From: Oikopleura dioica
Lineage: Eukaryota > Chordata > Appendicularia > Copelata > Oikopleuridae
Direction of reading: 5' to 3'
Length of the DNA stretch: 64,000 bases
Assembly (NCBI GenBank): GCA_907165135.1
Contig: OU015569.1
Coordinates: 11,718,501-11,782,500, forward strand
A program made the position numbers and the translations under genes. Below are positions 20,286 to 31,201 of this stretch, in pieces; the stretch's first letter is position 1, and each line of letters begins with the position of its first letter. The notes under the pieces were generated by a model, which worked only from the letters and a program-made list of their open reading frames with translations, was not told the origin of the DNA and made no database searches.

Positions 20286-20444
20286 GGGGGATGGTGTGTG
20301 GAACCGACAAAAATTCGACAAATTTTGCGTGGGCGGTTACTCTTATGCTGATTGACCGTTTTGCAAAATCCAGGCTTCTGATTGGTTGAAAATTTCCACG
20401 CAAAATTTGTCGATTTTTTATGTCGGTTCCAGACACCTCCCCAC
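20286..20444. mobile_element. MITE, family B, second copy
   Basis: GTGTGGAACCGACAAAAATT ... TTTATGTCGGTTCCAGACAC. Core motifs GATTGGTTGAAAATTTCC and CACGCAAAATTTGTCG are shared with 1127-1276. It is flanked on both sides by TTAGGG/CCCTAA runs (about 20260-20285 and 20466-20487). Confidence 0.85.
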
Positions 20445-20911
20445 AGGGAAAACTTACTAGGGGTCCCAACCCTAACCCTAACCCTGCGTTAGGCTTAAGA
20501 TTAGGGGCTGCCCGACCGATAACCCCTACTACCTTCGTGGAAACAGTTTAAAACAAGAAGATTCTTTCAAGATAGCATAAAAATCCTTTGAATCAAAAAA
20601 TTTGATTTATTTTTCGATTATCTCTGAAATCACTTAAAAACTTCAAAATTATTTTATTTTAAAGAAAGTTCGCATTAGAAAGTCTTTCGGAATTCGTCCA
20701 CGATTCTTCCTTGTCTTTAATGATGCTAGATTATCTAAAATTAAACGCAAGAAAAATAATTTCTTTTTCAAATAAAGCCGACCGGAACAATATAAACGAA
20801 CACTAACTTTATCACATACTTTTTACGTCACGTAATAGAGCGCTAATTACCAAAAAAGCAAAATAAGAAAACGAAATTTCTAAAGAGGCGATTGTGTGAA
20901 TTTGAGTTTGT

Positions 20912-22024
20912 CTGAATGGCAAATTCTCGGCCAAATCTGTAACGAGCTTAACCATTATTTTGGGCGCGCAAGAAATCAAAATCGCGCTTGAAAACGACTT
21001 CGAAGGCGAAAGCGATAGCTTCAGGATTTTCATCAACGAAAAAGAGCTTGGACGCTTGAATGTGCAATTTCCGCCCTTGACGCTGCGCGAAATTTTTGTC
21101 AAGGGCTTGGACGATTCCGATATTTTGAACATCTTTCACATTACTCAGCAGCCGCCCATTTCGGCGAAACACATCTTTCTTGAGTAAGTCACTTGACTGG
21201 GCTGGGCAATATGTTGAGAAAACTTGAGTCAGGGTTGTTGAAGAGCTATAATGAAAAGCCGCGTACCGGCTTCATATGGTAAATTCTGCAAAGCCGCTTC
21301 ACGGCTTTATTTAAAAGCCGCTACGCGGCTTTTCATTATAGCTTCTTGAGGACCCTGACTTAAGTCTAAAGGCTTTCTACACAGGTTCCTGAGTTAAGCT
21401 TTCGGACGGGGAAGCCTAAGGGTTCGACAAGACTAGGGGCTAATAGAAGAGTGATACCCTTAAGTTTTCAATTATTTTTTGAAAATTATTCAGTTCTTTG
21501 AAAGTCAATTTTTCAATTGAAACTTTTAAATCTCCACAAACCACCATGCAATCGAGACTTAGAATTTCTACCTGCTTCCTTTGAAAATCAAATTTACAAA
21601 TTGATCTGGAATTTAGACGTTACTTTGCGAATCTAATTGTAGTTATGCAGTAATCTATCTGATCTAGGGTAGTAGAGTTTGACTTTTAAAATAGCCGCTC
21701 AGATCTTTGATCAAAAATTTTAGATATTTGAAAATTCAGAAAATTTATACTCGAAATTTCTTGAAAGAAATAAAATAGTGACTTAGAAACTGGGATATTC
21801 TTCCCAAACTCGGCGACTGCGGCAAAAACATCATCAATGAAGAAGAAATCGCGATCATCAATTCGAGCCCTGCTCACATGGAAACGGTTTTAGACGAGTT
21901 TAGCGTAACTTTTCTTGTAAAAACACGAATCGTTTCTCGTAAAACCGATTTGTTCGACGCTTTGCCTTCGCGCGCTGAGGTAGAATGTCGCCAGAAGACA
22001 CAAACGGAGTGGATTATTTCCTGA
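20912..22024 (+). CDS. Unidentified protein, two 3' exons
   Basis: Exon about 20912-21183 and exon 21787-22024 join in phase through GTAAGT. The visible protein has an alternating beta-type pattern (SDSFRIFINEKELGRLNVQF, DILNIFHIT), then a helical section beginning ENWDILPKLGDCGKNIINEE, and ends KTQTEWIIS-stop. The second half could be a degenerate death-fold domain and the first a galectin-like or other beta domain; both are guesses. A MITE occupies 21193-21397 in the intron. Confidence 0.5.
21193..21397. mobile_element. CTGGG-family MITE
   Basis: CTGGGCTGGGCAATATGTTG to CTACACAGGTTCCTGAG, with AGCCGCGTACCGGCTTCA hairpins inside. It lies in the intron of the 20.9-22.0 kb gene. Confidence 0.75.
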
Positions 22025-22189
22025 AAGCGCGGCCTGACATTTTTGCGCTTCGTAATCCAAAGGTAGCCACGCGAAAAGCAGGATTGTCAATGGACACGAT
22101 GAACTCCAGCGCCTCTCTCCTTGGATCGTCTCGCTCAGCTCAGGGCTTAGATAATCTAATCTCTCTCCAGACTTGTCTACAGACACTTC

Positions 22190-22394
22190 GCCGTATAACG
22201 AATCTTTTCATCAAGCGTCATCCATTCGCTGATTGGTCGAAATTCAAATTTTTGGGCTCGACCAATGAGCAAAAGGAAACCAGTACACCAACCACTGGTT
22301 TCCTTTCGCTCATTGGTCGAGCCCAAAGAATTTGACTTTCGACCAATCAGAAAACGGATTGGCGTTTGATGAAATTGATAATTCGTTACTTTGC
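22190..22394. mobile_element. MITE, family F, long copy
   Basis: ATAACGAATCTTTTCATCAA at the left and TTGATGAAATTGATAATTCG at the right. Nested inverted repeats inside (GGGCTCGACCAATGAGC and GCTCATTGGTCGAGCCC; GGAAACCAGT and ACTGGTTTCC). Confidence 0.82.
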
Positions 22395-22674
22395 GAGATG
22401 ACTGTAGTACTTGTTCTTGAAATTTTTAGAAGCAATTTTGAATTCGAGCCCTTTTCAGATATAAAGCAACGCGCTAACATAATTCATAAATTCATAAAAC
22501 AGTTTCGATACCATTTACAGTACTTGAAATTTGAAATAACAGCTTCTCATGCATATGCAATTTCTAAAAGCAAAAAGGGCTCCGATCCCAATCAAATTTG
22601 CAAGTTCAAAACACCTTCTTTTCATTCCAAATCGCGCGATTGCGACCGAGCAAACAGAAATTACCAATTTCTAG

Positions 22675-25105
22675 CGCTGCGAAAGACATTCCAGAAGATA
22701 GGGCGCACTTCTGCGGGTTCGTTTCAATTTCAATTTCGATTGAATCTTAATCTCATCCTTTTTACTTAGCGGTTCGATAATCGGCAAACGGTGGATTGTT
22801 ACGGCGGCGCACTGTATCACGGACACGTCGCTTTTCAATTTCAACTTCCAGGCAAGCAATTTTCTGCTTTGATTATTTTCCAGGTCAAGAGAGTGGTTTT
22901 TAGAAGAGAAAAAACATAAACGCGTCCCAGTAGCTTATCTGCTTGACTTGCAAAACAGCGAAAAATAAATAATTACGTGCTCCCACAAAATACAAAATGT
23001 AGAAAATACATTTTTTTCTAAAAACTTTTTCAAAAAATATTTTTAAAAGAAAAAAATTTTTGGTTCTATTAATAAAAAATTACGTAGTGATACCCTTATT
23101 TTTAAGAGCTACAAAGCTGAATAATCTCACAAAATTTTACGAAGAGAGACCCTTATTTTATCGTTCAAAAATGCAACTTAGGTCTTTATTTTGTTTGTCT
23201 TTGAAAAAAATATTAAAACTAAGGGGGTAGACAGCTATGAACCCAATTTTTGTGCAGATTTATCTTTGAGAGGGACACCCTTATTGTCCCACTAAATTGA
23301 TTTGAGATGACAAGCTGAGCGACTAGTTTTCTTTTGTTTTGTCTTAATAAGGTTGTAACTATGGTTTATCTCGAAGAGAAATGTTCTCGAAAATTGCAAT
23401 AATCGCTGTCTACCCCCTTAATTTTACCTTTTCTTCTCTAAGAAAAACAAAGTTTATTGCCGAGTTGCATTTTAGCGAGATAAAATAAGGGTGTCTCTTC
23501 GTTAAATGATTACAAATGGTATCTCTTCTGGAGAAGCTTTTTCTAAATTATCAACTGAATAAATTTCTTACTTCAGAAATTCCGCAACAACAAAGCGGCT
23601 TATTTGAGGAATTATGTGGAGAAAATTTTTGTGCGTGTTGGAACACATCTCGGGTATGGCCAGGCGCGGGGCTGATTTATTTCTTTTCTCGCTACACCAG
23701 CCAAGTATGCATATATTTATGAAAGAAAAGAGCCCGCGAATGAGCAGAATCCGTATTCGTCCGTTTTTGATGGAACGAAAAATGTGAATATCTCGGACGT
23801 GGTGGTCAAGGCCGAATTCTGCGGCTGGAAGAGCTCCGGAAACATAAAGCGCTGTATGGAAGTAAAAACGCGTAATTTTGAATAAGCAAGTTGACCAAGT
23901 TGCTTTCAGCGATCGCGAGCTGACGATATTGCGCCTGGGCTCGGCGACCTGTGTAAGAACCTGAGTCAGGGTCTGGAAGATCTCTAATGAAACGCCATAC
24001 CCTGACTCAGGTTTTCCACACAGGTTGCCGAACCCAGCATCGCGCTCATTCGCCTCGCCGAAGAGATCGAATTCGACGAAAATACTCAACCCATCTGCCT
24101 CTCGCGAACTCATCAATCCGCCCTTTTTCCGCCCGGATCGTGTTGTACAATCGTCGGCTGGGGTTTGACGGGCAACACGAATACGTGGAATCCGGCGGCG
24201 GCGAAGATGCTTCAAAAGGCTTCGATTCCTATCCAAAGCTGGGCTCGGCAACCTGTGGATAAACCTGAGTCAGGGCCCTGAAATAACTCTGACTCAGGTT
24301 TCTACACAGGTTGCCGAGCCGAGATCCAAAGGCAGCGCGTTTTTTTTCATCCAAAACTTTCCCATCACGGCGAAAAGCGCTATTTCTCAAGCTGAGATCC
24401 TTTGTTCTATTTAAAAAACGCGCTCGACCGTGAAAAACTTTGCCAGCGCTTACAAGGCTGGACGGAAAAGGGAATGGTTTGCGCGGGCATGGGCGCTCAG
24501 GATACCTGTAGTGGCGATTCTGGCGGCCCACTGAGCTGCTCTGCTTTTATTTCCGGTAAGAAAAGCGCTCGTTTCCTCCTTGTTTTCAAATCCTTGTTTC
24601 TTGTTTAGAAAATTCAACTACACGCACTTGGTTCCTCCGCGGAGTCACCAGCTTTGGCGACGCGCATTGTGGCTCGGGAAATCCAGTTAAGGTTTTATTT
24701 TCTAGCTTCTTTCTCAATTTCAATGATGATCAATGATGATCATATGTATTTTTGATAATTAAAAATTGATTGAAAAACCAACTAAAAGCTGCCTATGCTG
24801 ATGTTGACGAGTACACCGAATGGATTACCGAGCAGATTTACAGAGGTAGGCTACAGTGAGCTTGAAAACCTGTGTAGAAACCTGAGTCAGGGTCCAGAAA
24901 GAGCTTTCATAAAAGCCGCGTAGCGGCTATTTTCCTAAGGAAGCCGCAAAGGAGCTTTGTCAAAAATACCATCTTAGTCGGGGTTTTTGACCCTGACTCA
25001 GGTTTCTACACAGGTTGCCCAGCCCGGACAGTAAGATAACCGTTTCAATCAAACTTTTCTTTTTTAGTGGAAAATGAAAAAATGGAATCAGATCCGAATT
25101 ACTGA
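22675..25105 (+). CDS. Trypsin/chymotrypsin-family (S1) serine protease, 5' exon unresolved
   Basis: Exons: 22675-22716, 22770-22851, 23577-about 23656, 23706-23861, 23910-23926, 24038-24230, 24324-about 24330, 24397-24555, 24609-about 24689, 24789-24845, 25068-25105. The catalytic triad is visible: His in WIVTAAHC, Asp in DDIALIRL, Ser in CSGDSGGPLSC. Also HFCGGSIIG, IVGWGLTG and a C-terminal YTEWITEQIY. It should be a secreted endopeptidase; no signal peptide exon was found upstream. Two introns (23927-24037 and 24231-24323) are transposon plus target duplication, and one of them divides the catalytic-Asp motif. Intron 22852-23576 is GC-AG; two or three others look non-canonical. Confidence 0.85.
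23935..24037. mobile_element. 103-bp palindromic MITE inside the protease catalytic-Asp exon
   Basis: CTGGGCTCGGCGACCTGTG ... CACAGGTTGCCGAACCCAG. The flanking 8-mers TATTGCGC (23927-23934) and CATCGCGC (24038-24045) are a diverged target duplication. Only the right copy keeps the coding sequence. Confidence 0.88.
24239..24323. mobile_element. 85-bp palindromic MITE inside a protease exon, perfect 8-bp duplication
   Basis: CTGGGCTCGGCAACCTGTGG ... CACAGGTTGCCGAGCCGAG, flanked by identical ATCCAAAG at 24231-24238 and 24324-24331. This is the youngest-looking member of the family in the window. Confidence 0.92.
24855..25026. mobile_element. CTGGG-family MITE in the last protease intron
   Basis: GAGCTTGAAAACCTGTGTAG ... 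CTACACAGGTTGCCCAGCCC, with an AGCCGCGTAGCGGC hairpin. It is nested in the GT-AG intron 24846-25067. Confidence 0.8.
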
Positions 25106-25523
25106 AGAATCTTTTTATGTCCTCTGAAAATTTGAAATTATCGAAAAAATCATTGTTTGTATAGTTTTATTGAATAGATAAAGACTGTCTAAAAAGAGGA
25201 GCAGCGTAAGCAGTTGAACAATATATTGCATATATTATGTCACAGGCTTAGAAATTTTTTTAAATATTTTCACAAAAAAAAAGAATGTACAGGAAAGGGT
25301 CTCGAAAATAGATAGATTGAATGATATATGTTTTTACCTATATCATATTTTAAATAACAGAAAGTGGTCTTTTTTCACTACTGGTAGTACGTAGAAAAAT
25401 TTGCACCAATTTTTTATTGAAAAGAAAATCGAAAAATTAGCGCGAGTTTTTTTTTATTATTTTTTAATTGAATTCATTGTAGCAACTTTTAATTGAAAAA
25501 ATTTTAATATTAGGATTGGGGTT

Positions 25524-28500
25524 TTAATTGCGCTGCATAAGTTTGCGTTGTCGACTTTGAAGATCTCTCAGAAATTTGTAACGAATCAGGGCAACTCGCT
25601 GGCAGTGGTGGTCTTCACGCATTTCTTCCAAAAAAACAGGCACCGGGTTTCCATCTTCAATCGGTTTTTTGAAAAGTTCAAAAGAGAACGACAAGAAGTG
25701 CGCCTGAGCTGTCAAAAACCGATGCCTTGATCGTCCCAGTCTTCTATGCACCGCTGGACAATTTTATCCGCATTGCTGAAGATCTGGTTCTTGATGACGT
25801 TGACCCGGGCGCGACCGATAACGTCGATCGAGTTCCAAAACGATTCTTGGAAGGTTTCGTAAAGTAAAACATCGCCCTTGTTTAAATTTCTGAAAAGCGG
25901 ATTTTCCAAATCTTCATTTTTGAGTCAATAAAAAGAAAGCGACAAAATAAGCGACAAGATTTTTAATGCAAATTTGTCGCATTTTTGTCGCTTCACCAAA
26001 AAAACGACGTTTTTGAAAATCCGTGTCTGATTTTTTCCACAATTTCGTCGCTGAGCCCGACATCCTCGTAGCTCCGCACAGTTTGCGGCCTCCTGATCGC
26101 CGCCGCCAAGTAGACGACATCCCGAACCGTCCAGCAGAGTTTGTGTTTCAGCATCGCCAACGACTCTTCAAAGAACTCGTCGAGCAGCATCACGTGGAAT
26201 TGCGACTCGGTGCTTTTGATCATCGCCTGGTACAGATTGTCTACTTGCCGGAATTCTGTGCTTTCGAAGCCGAGGACAAATAGCTGAATTATGATAATAG
26301 TGTTTTTTTTCTTTTCAAGACGACTAACCTGCGGATTAACAAGGTGAATAAGCGGCTCGATCCCGTGCTTCATTTTCGCATTCGCCTTTCGGATTCCTTT
26401 TCCCTTGAGCATTTGCGCGTCGAGATACATCTTCCTGGGGTCCTTGAGGTATTCGTCCGTGTCGTTGAGGAAGGTGCTCATCGCTTCGAAGCGAGAGAGG
26501 CCTTTAAGCTTCTCCTTCATCGCCCAGTGATCCTCGTACTTGACCCAGGCGTCGTAGAACTTCAAAACCGGATCTTGAAGCAGCGAAATGAAAATCGTGT
26601 CGCCAGGCATGATTTCGTAGATTTTTACCGCGTCGAAAACCATTTCGTGGAAAATGATGTCAAAGTGGTAGTCTTCGTTGTTGTCGGTCAAGCCAATCAC
26701 CGTGCTGATATTGCCCGAGCTCGAAAGCGGGTTGAACGAGTGACCCAGCCCGTTTCGCCACTCGTTGTTTCCAGTCGGCAAAGCGAAGCTAAAACAAGGT
26801 TGAACGAAAAAAGAGGGAAAACGAACTTGCCTTAAATTATTCTTCATTCCATATTGCGCGAATAATCGTTGGAAACATCTCGTGTTCGAGGCATCTACCG
26901 TTGTGTCCATCGGCAAGAAGGCGATGTGGCTTTTTGGTGGGCTCGATTTTTTTGCAATCAAGGAGGACTCCTGTTAATTTGGAGGTAAAAACAAGCATTT
27001 TCACAAAAAAAACGAGGACGTATTAAAATAAAATAAGGGTGTCACTTCACTATTTTTAGGAGAATTTTCGGAACGACGATGGCAACCCCGTTAACCTGTC
27101 TATTTTCTAAAGAAAAAAAGAAAAACAAGCAATTAAATTTTAGACAGTTGAACTCGATCGTGTTCATTCTACCGCAAAAGCCTTCTCCAAAATACTGTGA
27201 TGCTGTATATTGTACGCATAAACTCGGCTCAGAAATAATCGCTCGCTTCCTCCAAAAACAATATCGTAATTGACTTCTCAGCCGCGTAAGTAGCCCTTCC
27301 TGACGGGGAGACACTTTGGGCGCTTTCCTTCTACTACGTCGGAATCGAAGATTTCCCCCAAGCCCGGCTTCACCAAATTAGCTGCTGCTGCGAAGGAGCG
27401 TTCTTCTTCGAGACTCTGGTCCACCACTGAAAGCAAACTTTGAGTTAACTTCAAGGCTACGAACTGGCCTTGGCTGAATAGAAAACAGGGTTTCTGAGTC
27501 AGGGTTCTGAAGGAAGCCGGACAGAAAGCCGCGGAGCCTGAGTCAGGTTTTCTACAAGACTGAGCTCGGCAACCTGTGTAGAAAACCTGACTCGGGGTCC
27601 TCAAAACGCTTTAATGAAAATCTGCCGTCAGTGATGATTGACGTATTCGCCTGTAACGAGATCCCATGCTACAGTAATCTATTTTTGGCGCTGATCGAGA
27701 AGAGAGCGAATGTCGATCGCGTGAATTTTTGATTTGAAGTATTAGCGAGAAGAGGTGGCTCAAAATGGATTTCCAGTGGCGCTTGCTGCAGATTACCATG
27801 TCGATCTGACACTTACTGTATATATCTTTTGATTAATCATTAATTGCGGCTTTCATAAAAGCCACTGCAGCGCTACTGCATTTTCAGTCACGACGAAAGC
27901 GCATTTTTCGCGAATATTTAATTCGATTATAAACGGGAAAAGAAAAAGGAAATTTGACGAAAATGAGATTCTTTTTTGAGGCGTTAGGGATCATTACGCT
28001 TTTCATATTCCCAACTACTCATGGTCAGCCGTTTTCTTATACGAATCCATGGAACAACAACAATTTTCCTCGGTAAGCGACTAATTCTTGCGGAGAGAGA
28101 GGTCATCCTTAGACCCCCCCCCCTGCTTAGGCCTTAGTTGGGGGGTCCTTGTGGGGGGGGGGGGGGGGCTGAGCCCCTGGGTTAGGGTTAGGGGCAGCTC
28201 GAAGGATAACCCTCTTCTACCCTTACTAAGGTCCCAATTTTTGTCATATTCTTCAGTAAGGTGAAGTTGACCTAGGTCTTATAGTGAGCTTATTCTGTAG
28301 AAATTCATTCCTTATTGAGGGTAGACTACAGAATAAGCTCATTTTAAGACCAGTTAGAATAGAATTTTCATTTTTGCGACGTCTCCGAATCCCGAAATTC
28401 AACATTCATGGTCTTGAAATGACCAAGGTCAGTTCAGATTGAACTCTTTTTGACCTAGCCATCGTTAGTAGAGACGGCAAGTTCATTTTGATCAGACCTT

Positions 28501-29481
28501 TGTCATTTCAAGACCATCAATGTTGAATTTCAGGATTTGAAAAACTCGGAAAAATATGAAAATTAAGTCCAGGACTTGTTGGTCTTAAAATGAAATTATT
28601 CTGAAATTCAATTCCTCACAGTTTGAACTGCGAAGAATAAACAGAAGAAGTTGAATATAAGACCCGGCCAATTTGACCCAATTATTATTCTGAAACTTTC
28701 AGAGCCGAAGAAAACCTGAGCCAAAATGAATATCGCCTGGAAAAGCGAATGCCACTGAATATGGAGGACATTTCTCACGGCTTCGAGGGCAATCAGTTCT
28801 TCCACGGCCCCTTTTGATTGATCCTTTTCCATTTTGTTTACGTATTATTATTGCGTTTTATATAACAAAAAATAAACAATTGTTAAGAAGCATTGTTCCG
28901 TCCAAGCTAAAAAAAAGCAAAATCATCGTATCTAATTATTTTTATGACTGTTACTATTAACGAGTCACTTTGACAACTTTAATTTTATAACAAACAAAGG
29001 CTTTTTTGTCAACAAGGGGGCCCCTTTTCCTTATTCTAGTTTTCCTATTCCATGCATCGGAAGAGGGTGAGCCTGTGTAGGAAACTGAGCTCGGCAACCT
29101 GTGTAAAAAACCGGAGTCAGGTTCTGAAGAGCTAAAATGAAAGCCGCCCAACGGCTTTTTTAAAAAACGAAGCCGCAAACCGACTTCGCGGCTTTTCATT
29201 TTAGCTCTCCAGAACCTGACTCAGGGTTTCTACACAGGTTGCTGAGCACAGGTAGGAAACCTTAGTCAGGGTTTGAAAGATCTGAAAGCCGCAAAGTTTC
29301 AATCGTTCAATCGCTGATGATTCAATAAATTCCAAAAATTCTAGCTTTCAATTCTTTTCTGTAAGTGAAAAATTTCCAAGACCGTAGATTGTTTTTGCTT
29401 ACCAATATAAAAAATGAGCATGAAGAAGCTCGAAATGCAGAAGACAATGAAGATGAGTTGATTCCTCACATGAGCTTCCAT
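25524..29481 (-). CDS. Galactose-3-O-sulfotransferase (Gal3ST) family, type II Golgi membrane enzyme
   Basis: Exons on the minus strand: 29481-29403, 27426-27305, 26970-26831, 26788-26329, 26283-26023, 25876-25524; about 471 residues. Exon 1 encodes a short cytoplasmic tail and a signal anchor (LIFIVFCISSFFMLIFYI), as expected for a Golgi type II enzyme. The body matches the family: a HIAFLPMDTT block in the usual PAPS-binding position, FALPTGNNEW, and a C-terminal LLYETFQESFW block. It should transfer sulfate from PAPS to galactose of glycolipids or glycans. One intron is GC-AG (26830-26789). The last exon is one base short of an open frame at the A5 tract 25714-25718. The 1,976-bp first intron contains another gene on the plus strand. 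Confidence 0.83.
27460..27602. mobile_element. CTGGG-family MITE remnants
   Basis: CTTGGCTGAATAGAAAACAG, TCTGAGTCAGGG and GAGCTCGGCAACCTGTGTAG ... CCTGACTCGGGGTCC are broken pieces of the family lying in the sulfotransferase first intron. Confidence 0.65.
27928..27934 (+). promoter_or_regulatory. TATA box of the 28 kb peptide gene
   Basis: TATAAAC (context GATTATAAACGGG) lies 35 nt before the ATG at 27963. The 5' UTR would therefore be only a few bases unless transcription starts elsewhere. Confidence 0.5.
27963..28817 (+). CDS. Neuropeptide/hormone-like precursor nested antisense in sulfotransferase intron 1
   Basis: Exons 27963-28072 and 28703-28817 join in phase through GTAAGC; 74 residues. 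Residues 1-21 are a signal peptide (FFEALGIITLFIFPTTHG). The propeptide has a Lys-Arg cleavage site (EYRLEKR) followed by a 22-residue acidic/aromatic C-terminal peptide ending GNQFFHGPF, with no cysteines. This is the layout of a secreted peptide precursor, but no family is recognised. The intron holds poly-C/poly-G runs, telomere-like repeats and two palindromes. The whole gene lies in intron 29402-27427 of the opposite-strand sulfotransferase gene. Confidence 0.65.
28262..28560. mobile_element. Two adjacent palindromic elements
   Basis: AGGTCTTATAGTGAGCTTAT is mirrored by ATAAGCTCATTTTAAGACC (28262-28353). AAATTCAACATTCATGGTCT is mirrored by AGACCATCAATGTTGAATTT (28395-28545). They lie in the intron of the 28 kb peptide gene. 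Confidence 0.75.
29060..29252. mobile_element. CTGGG-family MITE
   Basis: GAGCTCGGCAACCTGTGTAA ... TTTCTACACAGGTTGCTGAGC, with a decayed AGCCGCCCAACGGCTT hairpin. It lies in the sulfotransferase first intron. Confidence 0.78.
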
Positions 29482-29915
29482 TTTTTTCTTTTCTTTTTTC
29501 AATAACCATCAAAAAGGCTATTTTCTCCGAAGTTTCGCCAGAGACGTTATCATTTGCGTTTTCACTCTTTGGCGCAAGTTTTTCGTTCTTCTTTCTTTTC
29601 TCTCTGCTCCGAAAAAGTAATTCAGGGAATTCGGGAATTGAAAAAACGCTTTGAATGGCCAGGCCAGACTCCTTAAGTTTTATTGTTATGAGAAGTTGAA
29701 AAGGCTGGAGCCAAAACGCGGTGTTAATTCTGAATCGATCTGCCCCGCGGCGAATTCACCAAAACCTTCTGGTACTCTGCGCTGGTATTTTACTCCGAAA
29801 ATTATACTCGCTAATTAAGACCATCCCCAATTGCCAATTTCTAATCAAGCTGCTTTTCTAAATGTCTGGAATAAGGGTATACCATGCTCTAAGATTCATA
29901 CACTGAAGTTTACTC

Positions 29916-30255
29916 CAGAGTTGCAAATTTGCTGAGCTGAGTGAGCTGAGCTCAGCTCAGCTCACTTATTTTCGAAAATGAATTTATCTGCTCAGCTCAG
30001 CTCAGCTCAGACAATAATCACTCATCACAGCTCCGCTGAGCTCAATTATTCTCGAACATGATCTGTTCTGCTCAGCTCAGCTCAGCTCAGCTCTAATTAG
30101 GGTCTGCTCAGCTCAGCTCGGCTCAACTACCTTAAAAAAAGGTCTGCTCAGCTCAGCTCAACGACCTCTGAAAATAGCCAGCTCAGCTCAGAGAATTTCT
30201 CACTCAGGGCAGCTCAGCTCAGCTCAGCGAAAATAAAGCCAAATTTGCAACTCTG
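29916..30255. mobile_element. 340-bp hAT-like non-autonomous element full of GCTCAG repeats
   Basis: Perfect 16-bp terminal inverted repeats CAGAGTTGCAAATTTG ... CAAATTTGCAACTCTG, flanked by an exact 8-bp duplication GTTTACTC (29908-29915 and 30256-30263). Internally it is almost entirely GCTCA/GCTGA repeats in runs separated by short spacers. The region 29482-29907 holds no recognised gene. Confidence 0.93.
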
Positions 30256-30355
30256 GTTTACTCCACGAAGTGGCTAAGCTAGAATATGTTATTTTTCGAA
30301 TCGAAATTGAAATTTAGGCGAAGTTTGATTGATTCACTTTCTATTCAAATGTTTT

Positions 30356-30763
30356 TCAGTGTAAGTGGCAGGGAAATGATCGGCCCATTTTTCGTGCTAA
30401 ATCTTCTCCATCTGAAGAATCATCGGCGAATTGAATGTTGTCCCTGAAAAATAAATTAAACGTGAAAAAGCGCAAATTACTTACGAATCAGTTTTTTCGC
30501 GCCGGGGACGTCCAGCAAATCGATCACGAAAAGGCGCACTAGAATAGTTTTTATCAACTCAGATCAGTCAAGAAGGCTCCTTACCGGTTTCTGTCTGGGT
30601 TGACCAGTGCGTCGCATTCCATTTGCTCTTTTCGAACTGCCAGCATTTTGCTGGCAACATCGCAGGATATGTCGCTGGTAACGGTAAGCTAAAATATTAT
30701 TTAGAGATCAAGTTATTCTGCATAGCTTACCTTGGATGACGTGGACACTGTGGATGGCTCCAT
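30356..30763 (-). CDS. Small cytosolic/nuclear protein of 92 residues, family not recognised
   Basis: Four exons on the minus strand: 30763-30731, 30688-30585, 30538-30485, 30443-30356. All introns are GT-AG and 42-46 bp long, and all phases agree. The start is an ATG opening MEPSTVSTSSKLTV. A basic middle (KMLAVRKEQMECDALVNPDR, then RDRFAGRPRREK) is followed by an acidic patch (ADDSSDGED), which may be a phosphorylation site. No signal or membrane segment. Very compact structure typical of housekeeping genes here. Confidence 0.7.
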
Positions 30764-31201
30764 AGCGTGGTGCACCCCCTCCATGTGGGACCGCCAGGCG
30801 CCAGCAGCAAGAATGTTCTCTCTGGGTAGGGGGCTTTCAAAAGGAAGACTGGTTTTCTGAATTTTAAAATTCAATAATAGAACTTTGTTCTAGAAGAAAT
30901 TAAACTTTGAATTCACATTTTCTCTCACTTGAAAAGCTTATAATTTGATTAAGAATATCAAATTACTGTCAAGTGTTATTTTTTTGATTACCTAATAATA
31001 CCGGCATGCATGACAGTCCTGTGTCTAGCAGTCTTGTGTCTAGTAGACCTGCTTGAAAATTCATACTCTTTTGATTCAATTATTGAAAGAAGAATTCTGC
31101 TCTAGAATGTATTTTATCGATTGATTTGGTGTTAACTTTATTGGAGAAGTTCAACAGTAGAAAATATCGAATGCAGTAAAAGTGACAGTAAAGCGTTTGA
31201 T

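Noticed and set aside
28112-28170. Long C and G homopolymers, possible artefact or G-quadruplex signal
   Set aside because: They lie in an intron between degenerate telomere-like repeats; run length is unreliable in sequencing and nothing else supports a function.
30731-30850. Alternative frame HGGGAPRYGAIHSVHV upstream in the 30.4-30.8 kb gene
   Set aside because: Its continuation in the next exon loses homogeneity and has no start; the ATG-started frame is in phase over four short exons.
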